A stretch of 60,336 nt of DNA, taken from positions 1 through 60,336 of the forward strand of contig DPGF01000072.1 of assembly GCA_003522105.1 (NCBI GenBank), in the 5' to 3' direction. Below are positions 1-7,982 of this stretch, in pieces (the stretch's first letter is position 1; each line of letters begins with the position of its first letter). Below the pieces are notes generated by a model. The model was not told the DNA's origin, did no database searches, and was given only the letters and a program-made list of their open reading frames with translations. Source of the stretch: Oscillibacter sp. GTDB taxonomy: Bacteria > Bacillota > Clostridia > Oscillospirales > Oscillospiraceae. A program made the position numbers and the translations under genes.

Positions 1-48
1 AATACCTCGTCAAATTCAAATTTATCTAACTGTTTTATGAATTAAAAT

Positions 49-352
49 CTACTGATTGTAATGATACAACACTTCTTTTCCATGCCTTTCAGCATACTCA
101 ATTTCTTTTTTCACAGATGTTCCAATATAACCATCCATATTTACAACATATATTCCATCACTTAAATCTATTTTTCTGTAATGAGCATCTTCAAGTTTTA
201 AAAGTTCATCTTCAGTTGGAACAATATTATCTTCACAATAAACACATTGTAATATATTATATCTTATATCCTTTGCTTATTTCAAGGTCATAAGCAATTT
301 TTTTCATATCTTCGGCAAATTTCATGCTTCCACAAATTGTATAAGTTTTCAC
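49..352 (-). pseudogene. Frameshifted small protein, nucleoside 2-deoxyribosyltransferase-like
   Basis: The minus strand has a GTG start after a good Shine-Dalgarno (GAGGTG, five bases upstream). It reads MKTYTICGSMKF and then stops near 257. Reading resumes in another frame as QCVYCEDNIVPTEDELLKLE and ends at TAG (49-51) after a segment containing DLSDGIYVVNMDGYIG. Both parts resemble small nucleoside deoxyribosyltransferase-like proteins found on phage and mobile elements. The break coincides with a perfect 7-bp tandem duplication (257-263 and 264-270); removing one copy restores the frame. The stretch is far richer in A+T than the rest of the window, suggesting transfer. Family is from memory; the frameshift is directly visible. 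Confidence 0.6.
257..270. repeat. 7-bp tandem duplication causing a frameshift
   Basis: TTATATC occurs twice in tandem (257-263, 264-270). It lies exactly where the reading frame of the surrounding minus-strand pseudogene breaks, so it is the likely inactivating mutation. Confidence 0.75.
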
Positions 353-454
353 CCAATCACCTCATCAAATTCCGATTTGTTGCTCACTTTTTGTATTCAA
401 ATTATACCATAAAACTTGTGAACATTTCTACCGCAACTTTGGACTATATGAGAA

Positions 455-482
455 AAGTCCGAACAGTTTTCTGCCCGGACTT
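455..482. other. Short hairpin
   Basis: AAGTCCG (455-461) and CGGACTT (476-482) form a perfect 7-bp stem with a 14-base loop, at the boundary between the AT-rich block and the next gene remnant. There is no clear U-run on either strand, so terminator activity is uncertain. Confidence 0.35.
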
Positions 483-488
483 CCTCGC

Positions 489-780
489 TCAATCATAAAT
501 CAATTCCGCTTTCACAATCTCCTCTGCCTGTGCCTTGCAAGCGTTCATCTGCCGCACCCATTCCATTTGGTGTCGGCTTTCTGTTTCTCGGTCACGCCGT
601 TTCGCTTCGCCAACTCCGGCACGATCAGCTCCATGCGGTTTCGTGCCGCTTCGTCAATCTTAGCGCAATACTGTCTTACGTACACCCAGCAATAAGCAGG
701 TGCTTTTTTACAGCACTTCCGCGCTTTTTCGTGCGTTTTTTCTTCAAAATGGCATTTACTTTTCCACCGCTTTGGTATAT
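489..780 (-). pseudogene. TnpV-like transposon protein remnant, frameshifted
   Basis: Minus-strand translation gives a segment with ELAKRNGVTEKQKAD, a frame break near 568-575, then QMEWVRQMNACKAQAEEIV and AELIYD followed by TGA. The phrase (V)TE-KAE-QMEWV-RMN-A-EIV-ELIY is characteristic of the TnpV family carried on clostridial mobile elements. The N-terminal part, rich in Cys and Lys, is diverged and has no clear start, so the 5' boundary is approximate. A plus-strand open frame at 530-793 covers the same DNA and looks non-coding. I take this as a decayed piece of a transposon; no intact transposase or inverted repeats are visible. Confidence 0.5.
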
Positions 781-848
781 GCTACTTGAATAGGTCAACA
801 GCTGCGCTGCACCGATAAAGTCAGCGCCGCCCGACAGGAGGGAGAGCG

Positions 849-1493
849 ATGGACTGCCGTGATTCTGCGCTGTTTTCCGGCGTGGACGAAGCGTCGTGCG
901 AAAACATGCTGCGCTGTTTCAGCGCCTATGAGCAGCGCTTCACTTCCGGGCAGACGATCCTCACCTGCGGTCAGCAGCAGGATATGATCGGCGTGCTGCT
1001 CTCCGGAAGTGCCGCGCTTTTGCGCCTGCATCCGGACGGCAACAGCACCGTGCTCGAATCTCTGGAGGAGGGCAGCGTCTTCGGCGAAGAGCTGGCGTTC
1101 ACCGGCTTTCGCGACGGCAGCGCGCTCATCGAGTGCCGCGAGGATTGCCGCGTGGTCTTCATGCGCTACGACCAGATCACCAAGAGGTGCGAAAATGCCT
1201 GTGCCTGCCACAGTCAGGTCGTAACGAATCTCTTCCAGTTGTTGTCAAAAAAATCCCTTCACCTCAGCCGCCGGGTCGAGGTGCTTGCCTGCCGCTCCAT
1301 CCGGGAAAAGCTGCTGTGCTTTTTCGAGCAGCTCGCCGACGAGCATGGCAGCCGGACGTTCCCCCTGCCGTTTTCCCTCAGCGCGCTTGCCGATTACATC
1401 AGCGCAGACCGCAGCGCCATGATGCGCGAGATGCGCAAAATGCGCGAAGAGGGGCTGATCTGCACGGAGGGCCGCAGCGTCACGCTGCGCTGA
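849..1493 (+). CDS. Crp/Fnr-family transcriptional regulator
   Basis: A 214-residue protein with an N-terminal cyclic-nucleotide-binding-like beta-roll (about 15-125, with GSVFGEELAF) and a C-terminal winged helix-turn-helix (about 145-210, with SLSALADYISADRSAMMREM as the likely recognition region). The start follows AGGAGGGAGAGCG. It lies about 90 bp upstream of nfnAB in the same direction, so it may sense redox or metabolic state and control those genes. No Fnr-type N-terminal four-cysteine cluster is present; the CACHS stretch near residue 116 is suggestive only. Effector unknown. Confidence 0.85.
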   Translation: MDCRDSALFSGVDEASCENMLRCFSAYEQRFTSGQTILTCGQQQDMIGVLLSGSAALLRLHPDGNSTVLESLEEGSVFGEELAFTGFRDGSALIECREDCRVVFMRYDQITKRCENACACHSQVVTNLFQLLSKKSLHLSRRVEVLACRSIREKLLCFFEQLADEHGSRTFPLPFSLSALADYISADRSAMMREMRKMREEGLICTEGRSVTLR

Positions 1494-1586
1494 CGTCCCG
1501 CGTGCGCCCCATACTTATTCAGTCCCGCCCGCTGTTCTTTCGGAACGGCCGGGCGATGAATCACGAATGAAAAGGAGAAACCGTTC

Positions 1587-2429
1587 ATGTATCGCATCGT
1601 GAAAAAAGAAGCGCTCAAGCCCACCGTGACTCTCTACGAGATCGAGGCGCCGATGGTAGCGAAGAAGGCCGAGCCCGGCCAGTTTATCATCCTGCGCGTC
1701 GATGAAAACGGTGAACGAATCCCCATCACCATCCACGACTACGATCGGGAGAAGGGCACCGTCACCATCATCGTACAGACGATCGGCGCCACCACCGAAA
1801 AGCTCAGACACAAGGCCGAAGGCGAGTTCCTTCAGGACTTTGTCGGCCCGCTCGGCCGTCCGACCGAGACCGAGGGCAAGAAGAAGGTCTGCGTCGTCGG
1901 CGGCGGTGTCGGCTGTGCCATCGCCTACCCCGTTTTGAAGAAGTTCCACGACTGCGGCGCGGAAGTCCATGCGGTCGTCGGTTTCAAGAGCAAGGATCTT
2001 GTGATCCTTGAGGATAAGTTCCGCGAGGTCTCCAGCGTTCTCAAGCTGATGACGGACGACGGCACTTACGGCGAAAAGGGTCTCGTGACCGACGCGCTCA
2101 AGCAGCTCATCGAGGACGGCAACCAGTATGACGAGATCTTCGCCATCGGCCCTGCCATGATGATGAAGTTCGTCTCCAAGACCACCGAGCCTTACGGCAT
2201 CCCCACCACCGTTTCCATGAGCCCGATCATGGTCGACGGCACCGGCATGTGCGGCGGCTGCCGCCTCACCGTCGGCGGCGAGACCAAGTTCGCCTGCGTC
2301 GACGGCCCGGACTTTGATGGTCACAAGGTCGACTGGGACGAGAGTCTCAAGCGCGGCAAGATGTACTTCGACTGGGAGCGTCACAAATACGAAGAAACCT
2401 GCAACCTGTTCAGCAAGGAGGTTCAGTAA
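1587..2429 (+). CDS. nfnA: NfnA-type ferredoxin:NADP oxidoreductase subunit (FAD/NAD-binding)
   Basis: A 280-residue protein of the dihydroorotate dehydrogenase electron-transfer/ferredoxin reductase family. It has an N-terminal FAD-binding barrel, a nucleotide-binding loop VCVVGGGVGCAI (about 101-112), and a C-terminal cysteine set (GMCGGCRLTVGG followed by FACVDGPDF) for a [2Fe-2S] cluster. Two bases after its stop comes a GltA-like flavoprotein. In anaerobes this pair is the NADH-dependent reduced ferredoxin:NADP+ oxidoreductase, which balances NADH, NADPH and ferredoxin by flavin-based bifurcation. The start follows AAAAGGAGAAACCGTTC. Sulfide dehydrogenase-type annotation is a common alternative name for the same family. 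Confidence 0.88.
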   Translation: MYRIVKKEALKPTVTLYEIEAPMVAKKAEPGQFIILRVDENGERIPITIHDYDREKGTVTIIVQTIGATTEKLRHKAEGEFLQDFVGPLGRPTETEGKKKVCVVGGGVGCAIAYPVLKKFHDCGAEVHAVVGFKSKDLVILEDKFREVSSVLKLMTDDGTYGEKGLVTDALKQLIEDGNQYDEIFAIGPAMMMKFVSKTTEPYGIPTTVSMSPIMVDGTGMCGGCRLTVGGETKFACVDGPDFDGHKVDWDESLKRGKMYFDWERHKYEETCNLFSKEVQ

Positions 2430-2430
2430 G

Positions 2431-3819
2431 ATGCCTAACATGAGTTTGAAGAAAAACGCAATGCCCTCTCAGGACCCCAACGTCCGCAACAAGAACTTTC
2501 TGGAGGTCGCCCTCGGCTATACCGAGGAGCAGGCGCTCGACGAAGCAGCACGCTGCCTGAACTGCAAGAATCATCCCTGCGTTTCCGGCTGCCCTGTGCA
2601 GGTCAAGATCCCCGAGTTCATCCAGAAGATCACCGAGAAGGATTACGAGGGCGCCTATCAGGTCATCCACGAGACCTCCTCCCTCCCCGCCGTCTGCGGC
2701 CGTGTCTGCCCGCAGGAAACGCAGTGCGAATCGAAGTGCATTCGCGGCATCAAGGGTGAGCCGGTCGGCATCGGCCGTCTTGAGCGCTTTGTCGCCGACT
2801 GGCACAACGCAAACGTGCAGGAAGCGCCCGCCAAGCCTGCCTCCAACGGCCATAAGGTCGCCGTCATCGGCTCCGGCCCGAGCGGCCTCACCTGCGCAGG
2901 CGACCTTGCCAAGAAGGGCTACAACGTCACCGTTTTTGAAGCGCTCCACCTTGCCGGCGGCGTGCTGGTCTACGGTATCCCCGAGTTCCGTCTGCCGAAG
3001 GCCATCGTGCAGAAGGAAGTCGACGGCCTGAAGGCGCTCGGCGTCAAGGTCGAGACAAACATGGTCATCGGCCGCGTCGTCTCCATCGACGAGCTGATGA
3101 GCGAGTATGGCTTCGAGGCTGTGTTCATCGGCTCCGGCGCGGGTCTTCCGATGTTCATGCACATTCCCGGCGAGAACCTCTGCGGCGTTTATTCCGCCAA
3201 CGAGTTCCTCACGCGCATCAACCTGATGAAGGCCTACAAGGAAGGCTCCGACACGCCCATCATGCCGCTTGCCGGCAAGAAGGTCGCCGTCGTCGGCGGC
3301 GGCAACGTCGCCATGGACGCCGCGCGCTGCTCCAAGCGTCTGGGCGCCGATGTTTACATCGTCTACCGCCGCGGCATGGAAGAGCTTCCCGCCCGTCGTG
3401 AAGAAGTTGAGCACGCCGAGGAAGAGGGCATCATCTTCAAGACGCTCAATAACCCCGTCAAGATCAACGGTGATGACAAGGGCTATGTCTCTTCCATGAC
3501 CTGCGTTGAGATGGAGCTGGGCGAACCCGACGCTTCCGGCCGTCGCCGCCCGATCGAGAAGGTCGGCAGCGAGTTCGATCTGCCGGTCGACTGCGTCATC
3601 ATGTCCCTTGGCACCACGCCGAACCCGCTCATCAAGAACACCACTCCGGGCCTTGAGGTCAACCGCAAGGGCGGCATCGTGGTCAACGAAGAGGGTCTTA
3701 CCTCCCATCAGAACGTCTACGCCGGCGGCGACGCCGTCACCGGCGCAGCCACCGTTATCCTTGCCATGGGCGCGGGCAAGCTCGCCGCCAAGAGCATCGA
3801 TGAAGCACTGAGCAAATAA
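2431..3819 (+). CDS. nfnB: NfnB / GltA-like NADPH-dependent glutamate synthase-type flavoprotein
   Basis: A 462-residue protein starting MPNMSLKK, with Shine-Dalgarno AAGGAGG inside the end of nfnA. The N-terminus carries two cysteine groups (CLNCKNHPCVSGCP and CGRVCPQETQCESKC) for [4Fe-4S] clusters. Two dinucleotide folds follow (VAVIGSGPSGLTCAG near 139, VAVVGGGNVAMDAA near 284) for FAD and NADPH. This is the layout of glutamate synthase small subunits and of NfnB. With no large GOGAT subunit nearby and NfnA directly upstream, the bifurcating Nfn function is more likely than glutamate synthesis. A longer frame reading upstream to 2314 only overlaps nfnA and lacks a ribosome site. Confidence 0.9.
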   Translation: MPNMSLKKNAMPSQDPNVRNKNFLEVALGYTEEQALDEAARCLNCKNHPCVSGCPVQVKIPEFIQKITEKDYEGAYQVIHETSSLPAVCGRVCPQETQCESKCIRGIKGEPVGIGRLERFVADWHNANVQEAPAKPASNGHKVAVIGSGPSGLTCAGDLAKKGYNVTVFEALHLAGGVLVYGIPEFRLPKAIVQKEVDGLKALGVKVETNMVIGRVVSIDELMSEYGFEAVFIGSGAGLPMFMHIPGENLCGVYSANEFLTRINLMKAYKEGSDTPIMPLAGKKVAVVGGGNVAMDAARCSKRLGADVYIVYRRGMEELPARREEVEHAEEEGIIFKTLNNPVKINGDDKGYVSSMTCVEMELGEPDASGRRRPIEKVGSEFDLPVDCVIMSLGTTPNPLIKNTTPGLEVNRKGGIVVNEEGLTSHQNVYAGGDAVTGAATVILAMGAGKLAAKSIDEALSK

Positions 3820-3829
3820 CTTTATCAGC

Positions 3830-3865
3830 GAAAGCGCGCAGAAGAGTACGCTTCTGCGCGCTTTC
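3830..3865 (+). terminator. Rho-independent terminator after nfnAB
   Basis: A perfect 15-bp stem (3830-3844 with 3851-3865, loop AGTACG) lies 10 bp after the nfnB stop. The downstream U-run is weak (CTCAAC), so it may instead cap the upstream message. Confidence 0.7.
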
Positions 3866-3895
3866 TCAACACCAATCTCACGGAGGAGAGTTATT

Positions 3896-4426
3896 ATGAA
3901 TCTTTGGCATGATATCGCACCGGCGCGCGTGCGCCCCGAGGACTTCTTCGCGGTCATCGAGATCGAGAAGGGTTCGAAAAACAAGTACGAGATGGACAAG
4001 GAGACCGGCGCGCTGCGCCTCGACCGCATTCTCTACACCTCGACTCATTATCCCGCCAACTACGGCTTCATTCCCCGCACCTGGGCGGACGACGGGGACC
4101 CGCTGGACGTTCTGGTGCTCTGCTCAGAGTGCATTCGTCCGCTGAGCCTTGTGGAGTGCTACCCCATCGGCGTCATTTCGATGGAGGACAGCGGCAGCCT
4201 TGACGAGAAGATCATCGCCATTCCTTTCCAGGATCCCACCTACAACACCTATCAGGACATTTCGGAGCTGCCGAACCACGTGGCAAGCGAAATTCGTCAT
4301 TTCTTCCGCGTGTATAAGAGCCTTGAGGGCAAGGAGACCATCGTCAGCGACGTCCTCGGCCGCGAGGAAGCTATCAAGATCATCATCAACTGCCAGAACG
4401 CCTATATTGAGAAATATTGCCGCTGA
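3896..4426 (+). CDS. ppa: Inorganic pyrophosphatase, family I
   Basis: A 176-residue cytoplasmic enzyme hydrolysing PPi to two phosphates and so pulling biosynthetic reactions forward. It shows the family I signature DGDPLDVLV (about 63-71), the preceding YPANYGFIPRTWADDG, and a later acidic block ending in DEKIIAIP with metal-binding aspartates. Length matches the family. The start follows GGAGGAGAGTTATT. It is preceded by a strong hairpin, so it is probably a separate transcription unit. Confidence 0.95.
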   Translation: MNLWHDIAPARVRPEDFFAVIEIEKGSKNKYEMDKETGALRLDRILYTSTHYPANYGFIPRTWADDGDPLDVLVLCSECIRPLSLVECYPIGVISMEDSGSLDEKIIAIPFQDPTYNTYQDISELPNHVASEIRHFFRVYKSLEGKETIVSDVLGREEAIKIIINCQNAYIEKYCR

Positions 4427-4483
4427 ACAAAGCATCTGCCACCGCACCTTTGAAAACAAGATCATGTAAGGGAGGATACCCCC

Positions 4484-6187
4484 ATGCGCAAGCTGTTCAT
4501 CGCGCTCCTGTCGGCGCTGCTCTGCCTGCTGCTGTCCGTTTCCGCGCTGGCAGCGGACGGGTTGAGTACCTTTCAGGAAACGCAGACCTATCAGCCCGGA
4601 ATGTTTTCCGACGTCAAAGCGGGCAGCTGGTATGAAGCCGGCGTCCGCGCTGTGTACACCCGCGGCATCATGAACGGCACGGGCGGAAAAGCTTTCGCTC
4701 CCAGCCAGACAATCACTTGGGCGCAGGCTGCTGCCATTGCCGCGCGCATCCACGCCGCCTGCGGCGGCGCGGAAATCGCCGCCGCGGAGGGTCAGTGGTA
4801 CGAGCCGTACCTCGCCTATGCCGCGCAGGCAAAGCTGCTGCCGTCCACCTGCCCGGAGGGCGCCGCCGCCGCGTCAACGACCATCACCCGTCAGGAGCTG
4901 GCAGGGCTGTTCGCCAACGTGCTGCGCGCGGACGACCTGCCCCCGCTCAACGATCAGAGCATCCCTGACCTTGCTGCTGTGGATGCGGAGTTCCGCGCCG
5001 CAGTGCAGCGGATGTACGCCGCAGGCGTCTTTACCGGCAAGGACGGAGGGCGTTTCGATCCGAAGGGTTCCGCCACGCGCGCGGAGATCGCTGTGATCGT
5101 CAGCCGTCTGCTGCTGCCCGGCCAGCGCGTCAGCCATGACAGCCGCATCAATACCGCCATGTCCGCTCAGATGGGCAACTACTATCAGGGCGGACTTGCC
5201 GTGCAGTCCGGTGATACGGTCTACTACGGGTTCCGCGACGACCGGAAAGCCGACAGCGGAGAATGCTACGGCCTTATCGCCCGCAAGACGGACGGCAGCA
5301 CGAAAACAGTTTTCACTTCGAACCGTGCACCGGACAGCCTTTACCTCAGTGAGGACGGTGCGTTCTACTTCCTGTGTTGGGAAAAGCTGCTCCGCTACGA
5401 CCCCGCCGCCGACAAGCTCGAGGAGGTCTACGCCGCAAAGGGCAAGATCGACTCGTTCCAGATCTATGACGGCAGGCTCTATGTGCTGGAAAATTACTCC
5501 GGCGACTCCAACTATTCGGATCAATGGCGCTACCGCTTCGGCTGCGTGGAAAACGGGCAGTTCAGAAGTCTGATGGACGGCATTACGTTCAATCAGGTAA
5601 TCAACATGGACCGTTTCCATATTTTCAACAACAAGGCGTATTTCCTCTTTGGGGACAGCACGGAGCCTTCCAGCAGCGGAAGCGGCTATGTTTTCTACAA
5701 CTATGCGCTCTGGTCGCTTGACCTTGAGACCGGTCAAAAAGGCCGCGCGGTGGATATCGACGACTTTGATATGAGTGAGATCGCCTTTGACGGCGCGACC
5801 GCCTACGCACTGGAGTGGGATAAGGATGATACAGTCCCCCTGCGCATCGTCCGCTTCAGCCTGCTCCGACCGGAGCTGCGCGAGGTCATGGCGACCCTTC
5901 CGATGGAAGCGAAGGAGCTCTATCTTCTTCTTTTTGCCAACGGCGGAGATCTGTACTACCTGTCCTCCGGTGCGCATCGCCTGTGGCATATCGGCAGTAA
6001 CGGCGACGTCACGGTAAGCGCACAGCTTCCCTGGGGAGATCGTACGTTTGAGTATGCGACCGTCACGCCGCAGGGCGTTCTGTTCCACGATGTAAGCTCT
6101 CTTCGTATGAATGATTCCTCCGTGTTCCGTGTCCGTCTTCCGGACGGCTCGGTTGTGAACTGCCTTGATTTCCTGGGCCTCAACTGA
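4484..6187 (+). CDS. Exported SLH-domain protein with a beta-rich C-terminal region
   Basis: A 567-residue protein with a signal peptide (MRKLFIALLSALLCLLLSVS, cleavage near ALAAD). Residues about 35-210 hold S-layer homology repeats (FSDVKAGSWYEAGVRAVYTRGIMNG; another with MYAAGVFTGKDGGRFDPKGSATRAE), which anchor proteins to cell-wall polymers. The rest (about 220-567) consists of repeated short beta segments of the type DGRLYVL, NKAYFLF, GDLYYLS and resembles DUF5050-like or propeller folds. Ligand unknown. The start follows GGGAGGATACCCCC. Confidence 0.82.
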   Translation: MRKLFIALLSALLCLLLSVSALAADGLSTFQETQTYQPGMFSDVKAGSWYEAGVRAVYTRGIMNGTGGKAFAPSQTITWAQAAAIAARIHAACGGAEIAAAEGQWYEPYLAYAAQAKLLPSTCPEGAAAASTTITRQELAGLFANVLRADDLPPLNDQSIPDLAAVDAEFRAAVQRMYAAGVFTGKDGGRFDPKGSATRAEIAVIVSRLLLPGQRVSHDSRINTAMSAQMGNYYQGGLAVQSGDTVYYGFRDDRKADSGECYGLIARKTDGSTKTVFTSNRAPDSLYLSEDGAFYFLCWEKLLRYDPAADKLEEVYAAKGKIDSFQIYDGRLYVLENYSGDSNYSDQWRYRFGCVENGQFRSLMDGITFNQVINMDRFHIFNNKAYFLFGDSTEPSSSGSGYVFYNYALWSLDLETGQKGRAVDIDDFDMSEIAFDGATAYALEWDKDDTVPLRIVRFSLLRPELREVMATLPMEAKELYLLLFANGGDLYYLSSGAHRLWHIGSNGDVTVSAQLPWGDRTFEYATVTPQGVLFHDVSSLRMNDSSVFRVRLPDGSVVNCLDFLGLN

Positions 6188-6204
6188 ATCATCAACCGCC
6201 TGAA

Positions 6205-6239
6205 AATAAGGAGAGCAGATAAAATCTGCTCTCCTTATT
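6205..6239 (+). terminator. Terminator after the SLH protein
   Basis: A 16-bp perfect stem (6205-6220 with 6224-6239, loop AAA), followed by CTTTATT, 17 bp after the SLH gene stop. Confidence 0.8.
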
Positions 6240-6290
6240 CTTTATTCCGTGCCGCCGCAAAGGGCAAGGTACTGCTCCTGCAGGATAAAC

Positions 6291-6321
6291 AGTCCCGCGG
6301 CACGACTGTGCCGCGGGGACT
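6291..6321 (-). terminator. Hairpin downstream of trxA
   Basis: AGTCCCGCGGCAC (6291-6303) pairs with GTGCCGCGGGGACT (6308-6321) with one bulged G. On the minus strand it lies just after the thioredoxin gene and is followed by TGTTTATCC, a weak U-run. Confidence 0.6.
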
Positions 6322-6343
6322 TTGGCAGTCTCTCCCATCGGCG

Positions 6344-6661
6344 TTACGTGCCTTGTACCATGGCAAGGAGCTGCGCCTTGGGACGGTAACCCACGGACTT
6401 GGCAACAGCCTTGCCGTTCTTAAAGAGCACCACCATCGGAATGCTGGACACCTGAAAGCGCATGGCGAGCTCCATCTGCTCGTCCACATTGACCTTGCCG
6501 ACCTTGAGGGTATCGGCATATTCCTCGGCGATCTCATGCAGCACGGGGGAGAGCATTTTGCAGGGGCCGCACCAGTTGGCGTAAAAGTCCAGCAGGACGG
6601 GTTTGTCGGAGTGCAGCACTTCGGTTTCAAAATTCAAAGCAGTAATGTTCAGTTCAGCCAT
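6344..6661 (-). CDS. trxA: Thioredoxin
   Basis: A 105-residue thioredoxin with the classical WCGPCK active site (W30, C31, C34), the cis-proline segment SSIPMVV, and FYANW before the active site. It is a cytosolic disulfide reductase, presumably reduced by a thioredoxin reductase encoded elsewhere. Length is typical. The start follows AAAGGAGCCTTCCCC. It stands alone between terminator-like hairpins. Confidence 0.95.
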   Translation of the reverse strand: MAELNITALNFETEVLHSDKPVLLDFYANWCGPCKMLSPVLHEIAEEYADTLKVGKVNVDEQMELAMRFQVSSIPMVVLFKNGKAVAKSVGYRPKAQLLAMVQGT

Positions 6662-6743
6662 GGGGAAGGCTCCTTTCTTTGTTGTGGTCTTATCATACCG
6701 CGAAGACCGGCGGATCTCTGTGACAAAGTCACATTACCGCAAA

Positions 6744-6778
6744 AAAAGATCCGACGCACAAACGGCGTCGGATCTTTT
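6744..6778 (-). terminator. Terminator of the TetR-controlled membrane operon
   Basis: AAAAGATCCGACGC (6744-6757) pairs perfectly with GCGTCGGATCTTTT (6765-6778). On the minus strand, after the gene ending at 6788, it is followed by a run of T. Confidence 0.85.
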
Positions 6779-6787
6779 CGTTTTCTC

Positions 6788-7453
6788 TTACTTGCACTCC
6801 TGCTTCATGGCGCGGTAGCCGATCAGCACCGTCCACACATAGGCGCAGGTCTTGGGGATCATCAGCATACCGATCATAGGGATCGTATCCGCCCACAGCA
6901 CCACGGGGATATAGAAGCCAAAGCTCAGCACGATGGTCAGCCACATCCAGCGGAAGGCGCTGTCGCTGCGCTCCTTCGCGCTGCGGTAGAAGAGCACGAT
7001 GATGAGAAGGCCCAGAATAGCGAAGGGAATGTTGCGGTAGATGCCCCAGGAAAGCGGGGAGGCGGCGCTCAGCCACTGGTTCTGCGGCATCATGCAGAGA
7101 ATGACGCGCGCGGCGGCAAGGCCGTACACGGCGGCGGTCAGTCCCGCCTTTCCCTTGATCTCATAGCGCTTGCGCCACACATAGTAGAGCAGCACATAGA
7201 AGACCGTCATCGTGATTGAGGTGATCCACTTGCCAAGCCCCAGGGAAACGGTATAGTTTTCAAGGCCTGTGGTGCACAGCGCCAGCGCGCGGGGAACAAG
7301 ATGGAACGAGTCGCCCGCGCCCAGCACCACGGCCATCAGACCGAAGAGCTTGAACTGGGCATTGCCGCGGCTGGCGCGGATCATCAGAACGCCGATGGTG
7401 ATGACCGAGATGAGATAAACAGCATCAAAAAGTGTTTCAACGATTGCCTGCAT
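6788..7453 (-). CDS. Seven-helix membrane protein of unknown function
   Basis: A 221-residue integral membrane protein with about seven hydrophobic helices (near 8-25, 32-52, 72-92, 106-121, 137-158, 170-187, 190-212). It has few charged loops and polar motifs such as GAGDSFHLVPRA near residue 46. I do not recognise a characterised family. It begins 2 bp after the stop of the preceding 157-residue membrane protein, so both are one operon. That operon has a palindrome at its promoter shared with the adjacent tetR gene, so expression is probably induced by the TetR ligand. It has no ATP-binding or transporter signature. Confidence 0.75.
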   Translation of the reverse strand: MQAIVETLFDAVYLISVITIGVLMIRASRGNAQFKLFGLMAVVLGAGDSFHLVPRALALCTTGLENYTVSLGLGKWITSITMTVFYVLLYYVWRKRYEIKGKAGLTAAVYGLAAARVILCMMPQNQWLSAASPLSWGIYRNIPFAILGLLIIVLFYRSAKERSDSAFRWMWLTIVLSFGFYIPVVLWADTIPMIGMLMIPKTCAYVWTVLIGYRAMKQECK

Positions 7454-7455
7454 AG

Positions 7456-7929
7456 TTAGTTTCCTCTTTTCTTGAATGATTCGTTGTCCTTGGCGGCAGA
7501 AACCGCCTTGCCGAAGTTGCAGCCAAACAGCAGCCCCGCCAGCAGAAGCGAAGCGCCGAGACCGGTGTAGAAAAATGCGATGAAGCGCTCAGGCGCGAGC
7601 CCGCTTGACCGCAGCGCAATGCCGCCGCTCATCATCACCGCCATGATCGCAAAGGACTTGAGATCAAAGAACTTGAGGAAGAAGTGGCGCTCCTCCTCGT
7701 AGGCGCTGATGCGCGCGGTGTGCTTTTTGACGAGCTTCCCGAAAATAAATTTCTGGAAGACGGCAAAGACCACTGCTGACAGCAGATAGTTGACAAGCGC
7801 GCGGTAGGCGGGATACGCCGAAAGCCCGATGCGAAGAATGTTGAAGCCCGCCGCGCTCCACACAAGGCACGCGAGGAGCAGCAGGGTATTCCGTTTTACT
7901 TTTATAGGTGACCTCCTCTTGCTGAACAT
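7456..7929 (-). CDS. Four-helix membrane protein of unknown function, start codon unusual
   Basis: First gene of a two-gene operon. About four hydrophobic helices (LLLLACLVWSAAGF; YLLSAVVFAVFQ; FAIMAVMMSGGIAL; FFYTGLGASLLLAGLLFG). The only in-frame ATG (7927-7929) lies inside the TetR palindrome and would be almost leaderless. The strong Shine-Dalgarno AGGAGGT (7911-7917) sits five bases before an ATA codon (7903-7905), which would give a protein starting MKVKRNTLLLL. The natural start is therefore probably ATA, or an ATG lost by mutation. Coordinates use the ATG; the ATA alternative spans 7456-7905. Function unknown. Confidence 0.65.
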   Translation of the reverse strand: MFSKRRSPIKVKRNTLLLLACLVWSAAGFNILRIGLSAYPAYRALVNYLLSAVVFAVFQKFIFGKLVKKHTARISAYEEERHFFLKFFDLKSFAIMAVMMSGGIALRSSGLAPERFIAFFYTGLGASLLLAGLLFGCNFGKAVSAAKDNESFKKRGN

Positions 7930-7935
7930 CGTTCA
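7923..7935. promoter_or_regulatory. TetR operator at the membrane operon promoter
   Basis: TGAACATCGTTCA is an inverted repeat (TGAAC-ATC-GTTCA). The identical 13-mer occurs at 8557-8569 at the tetR start region. Here it lies just after a possible -10 (TATATC on the minus strand, 7944-7949), a position suited to repression. Confidence 0.75.
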
Positions 7936-7948
7936 CTTTGCGAGATAT

Positions 7949-7976
7949 AAAATTCCCACGGTGCGGTGGGAATTTT
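7949..7976 (-). terminator. Terminator of tetR
   Basis: AAAATTCCCAC (7949-7959) pairs perfectly with GTGGGAATTTT (7966-7976), six bases after the tetR stop on the minus strand. It overlaps the putative promoter of the next operon. Confidence 0.75.
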
Positions 7977-7982
7977 TTTGTT

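Larger units (their letters stand above)
1..371. repeat. Imperfect direct repeat flanking the AT-rich pseudogene
   Basis: The sequence at 1-20 (AATACCTCGTCAAATTCAAA) closely resembles 354-371 (AATCACCTCATCAAATTC). On the minus strand both can encode a peptide ending in EFDEV just before the next gene's start, so they may be the 3' ends of related small ORFs, or the scar of a duplication. The window edge cuts the left copy. Confidence 0.4.

Noticed and set aside
530..793. Plus-strand open frame of 87 codons in the left mobile region
   Set aside because: No ribosome site, aromatic-rich meaningless translation, and it lies over the TnpV-like remnant on the other strand.
1587..3819. nfnAB as glutamate synthase or sulfide dehydrogenase
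   Set aside because: No large GOGAT subunit is nearby; the paired order with PyrK-like and GltA-like subunits fits NfnAB better, though annotation names vary.
2410..4029. 539-codon minus-strand open frame opposite nfnB and ppa
   Set aside because: Runs through two well-supported genes and an intergenic terminator; low-complexity Asp/Ala/Gly composition typical of an antisense shadow.
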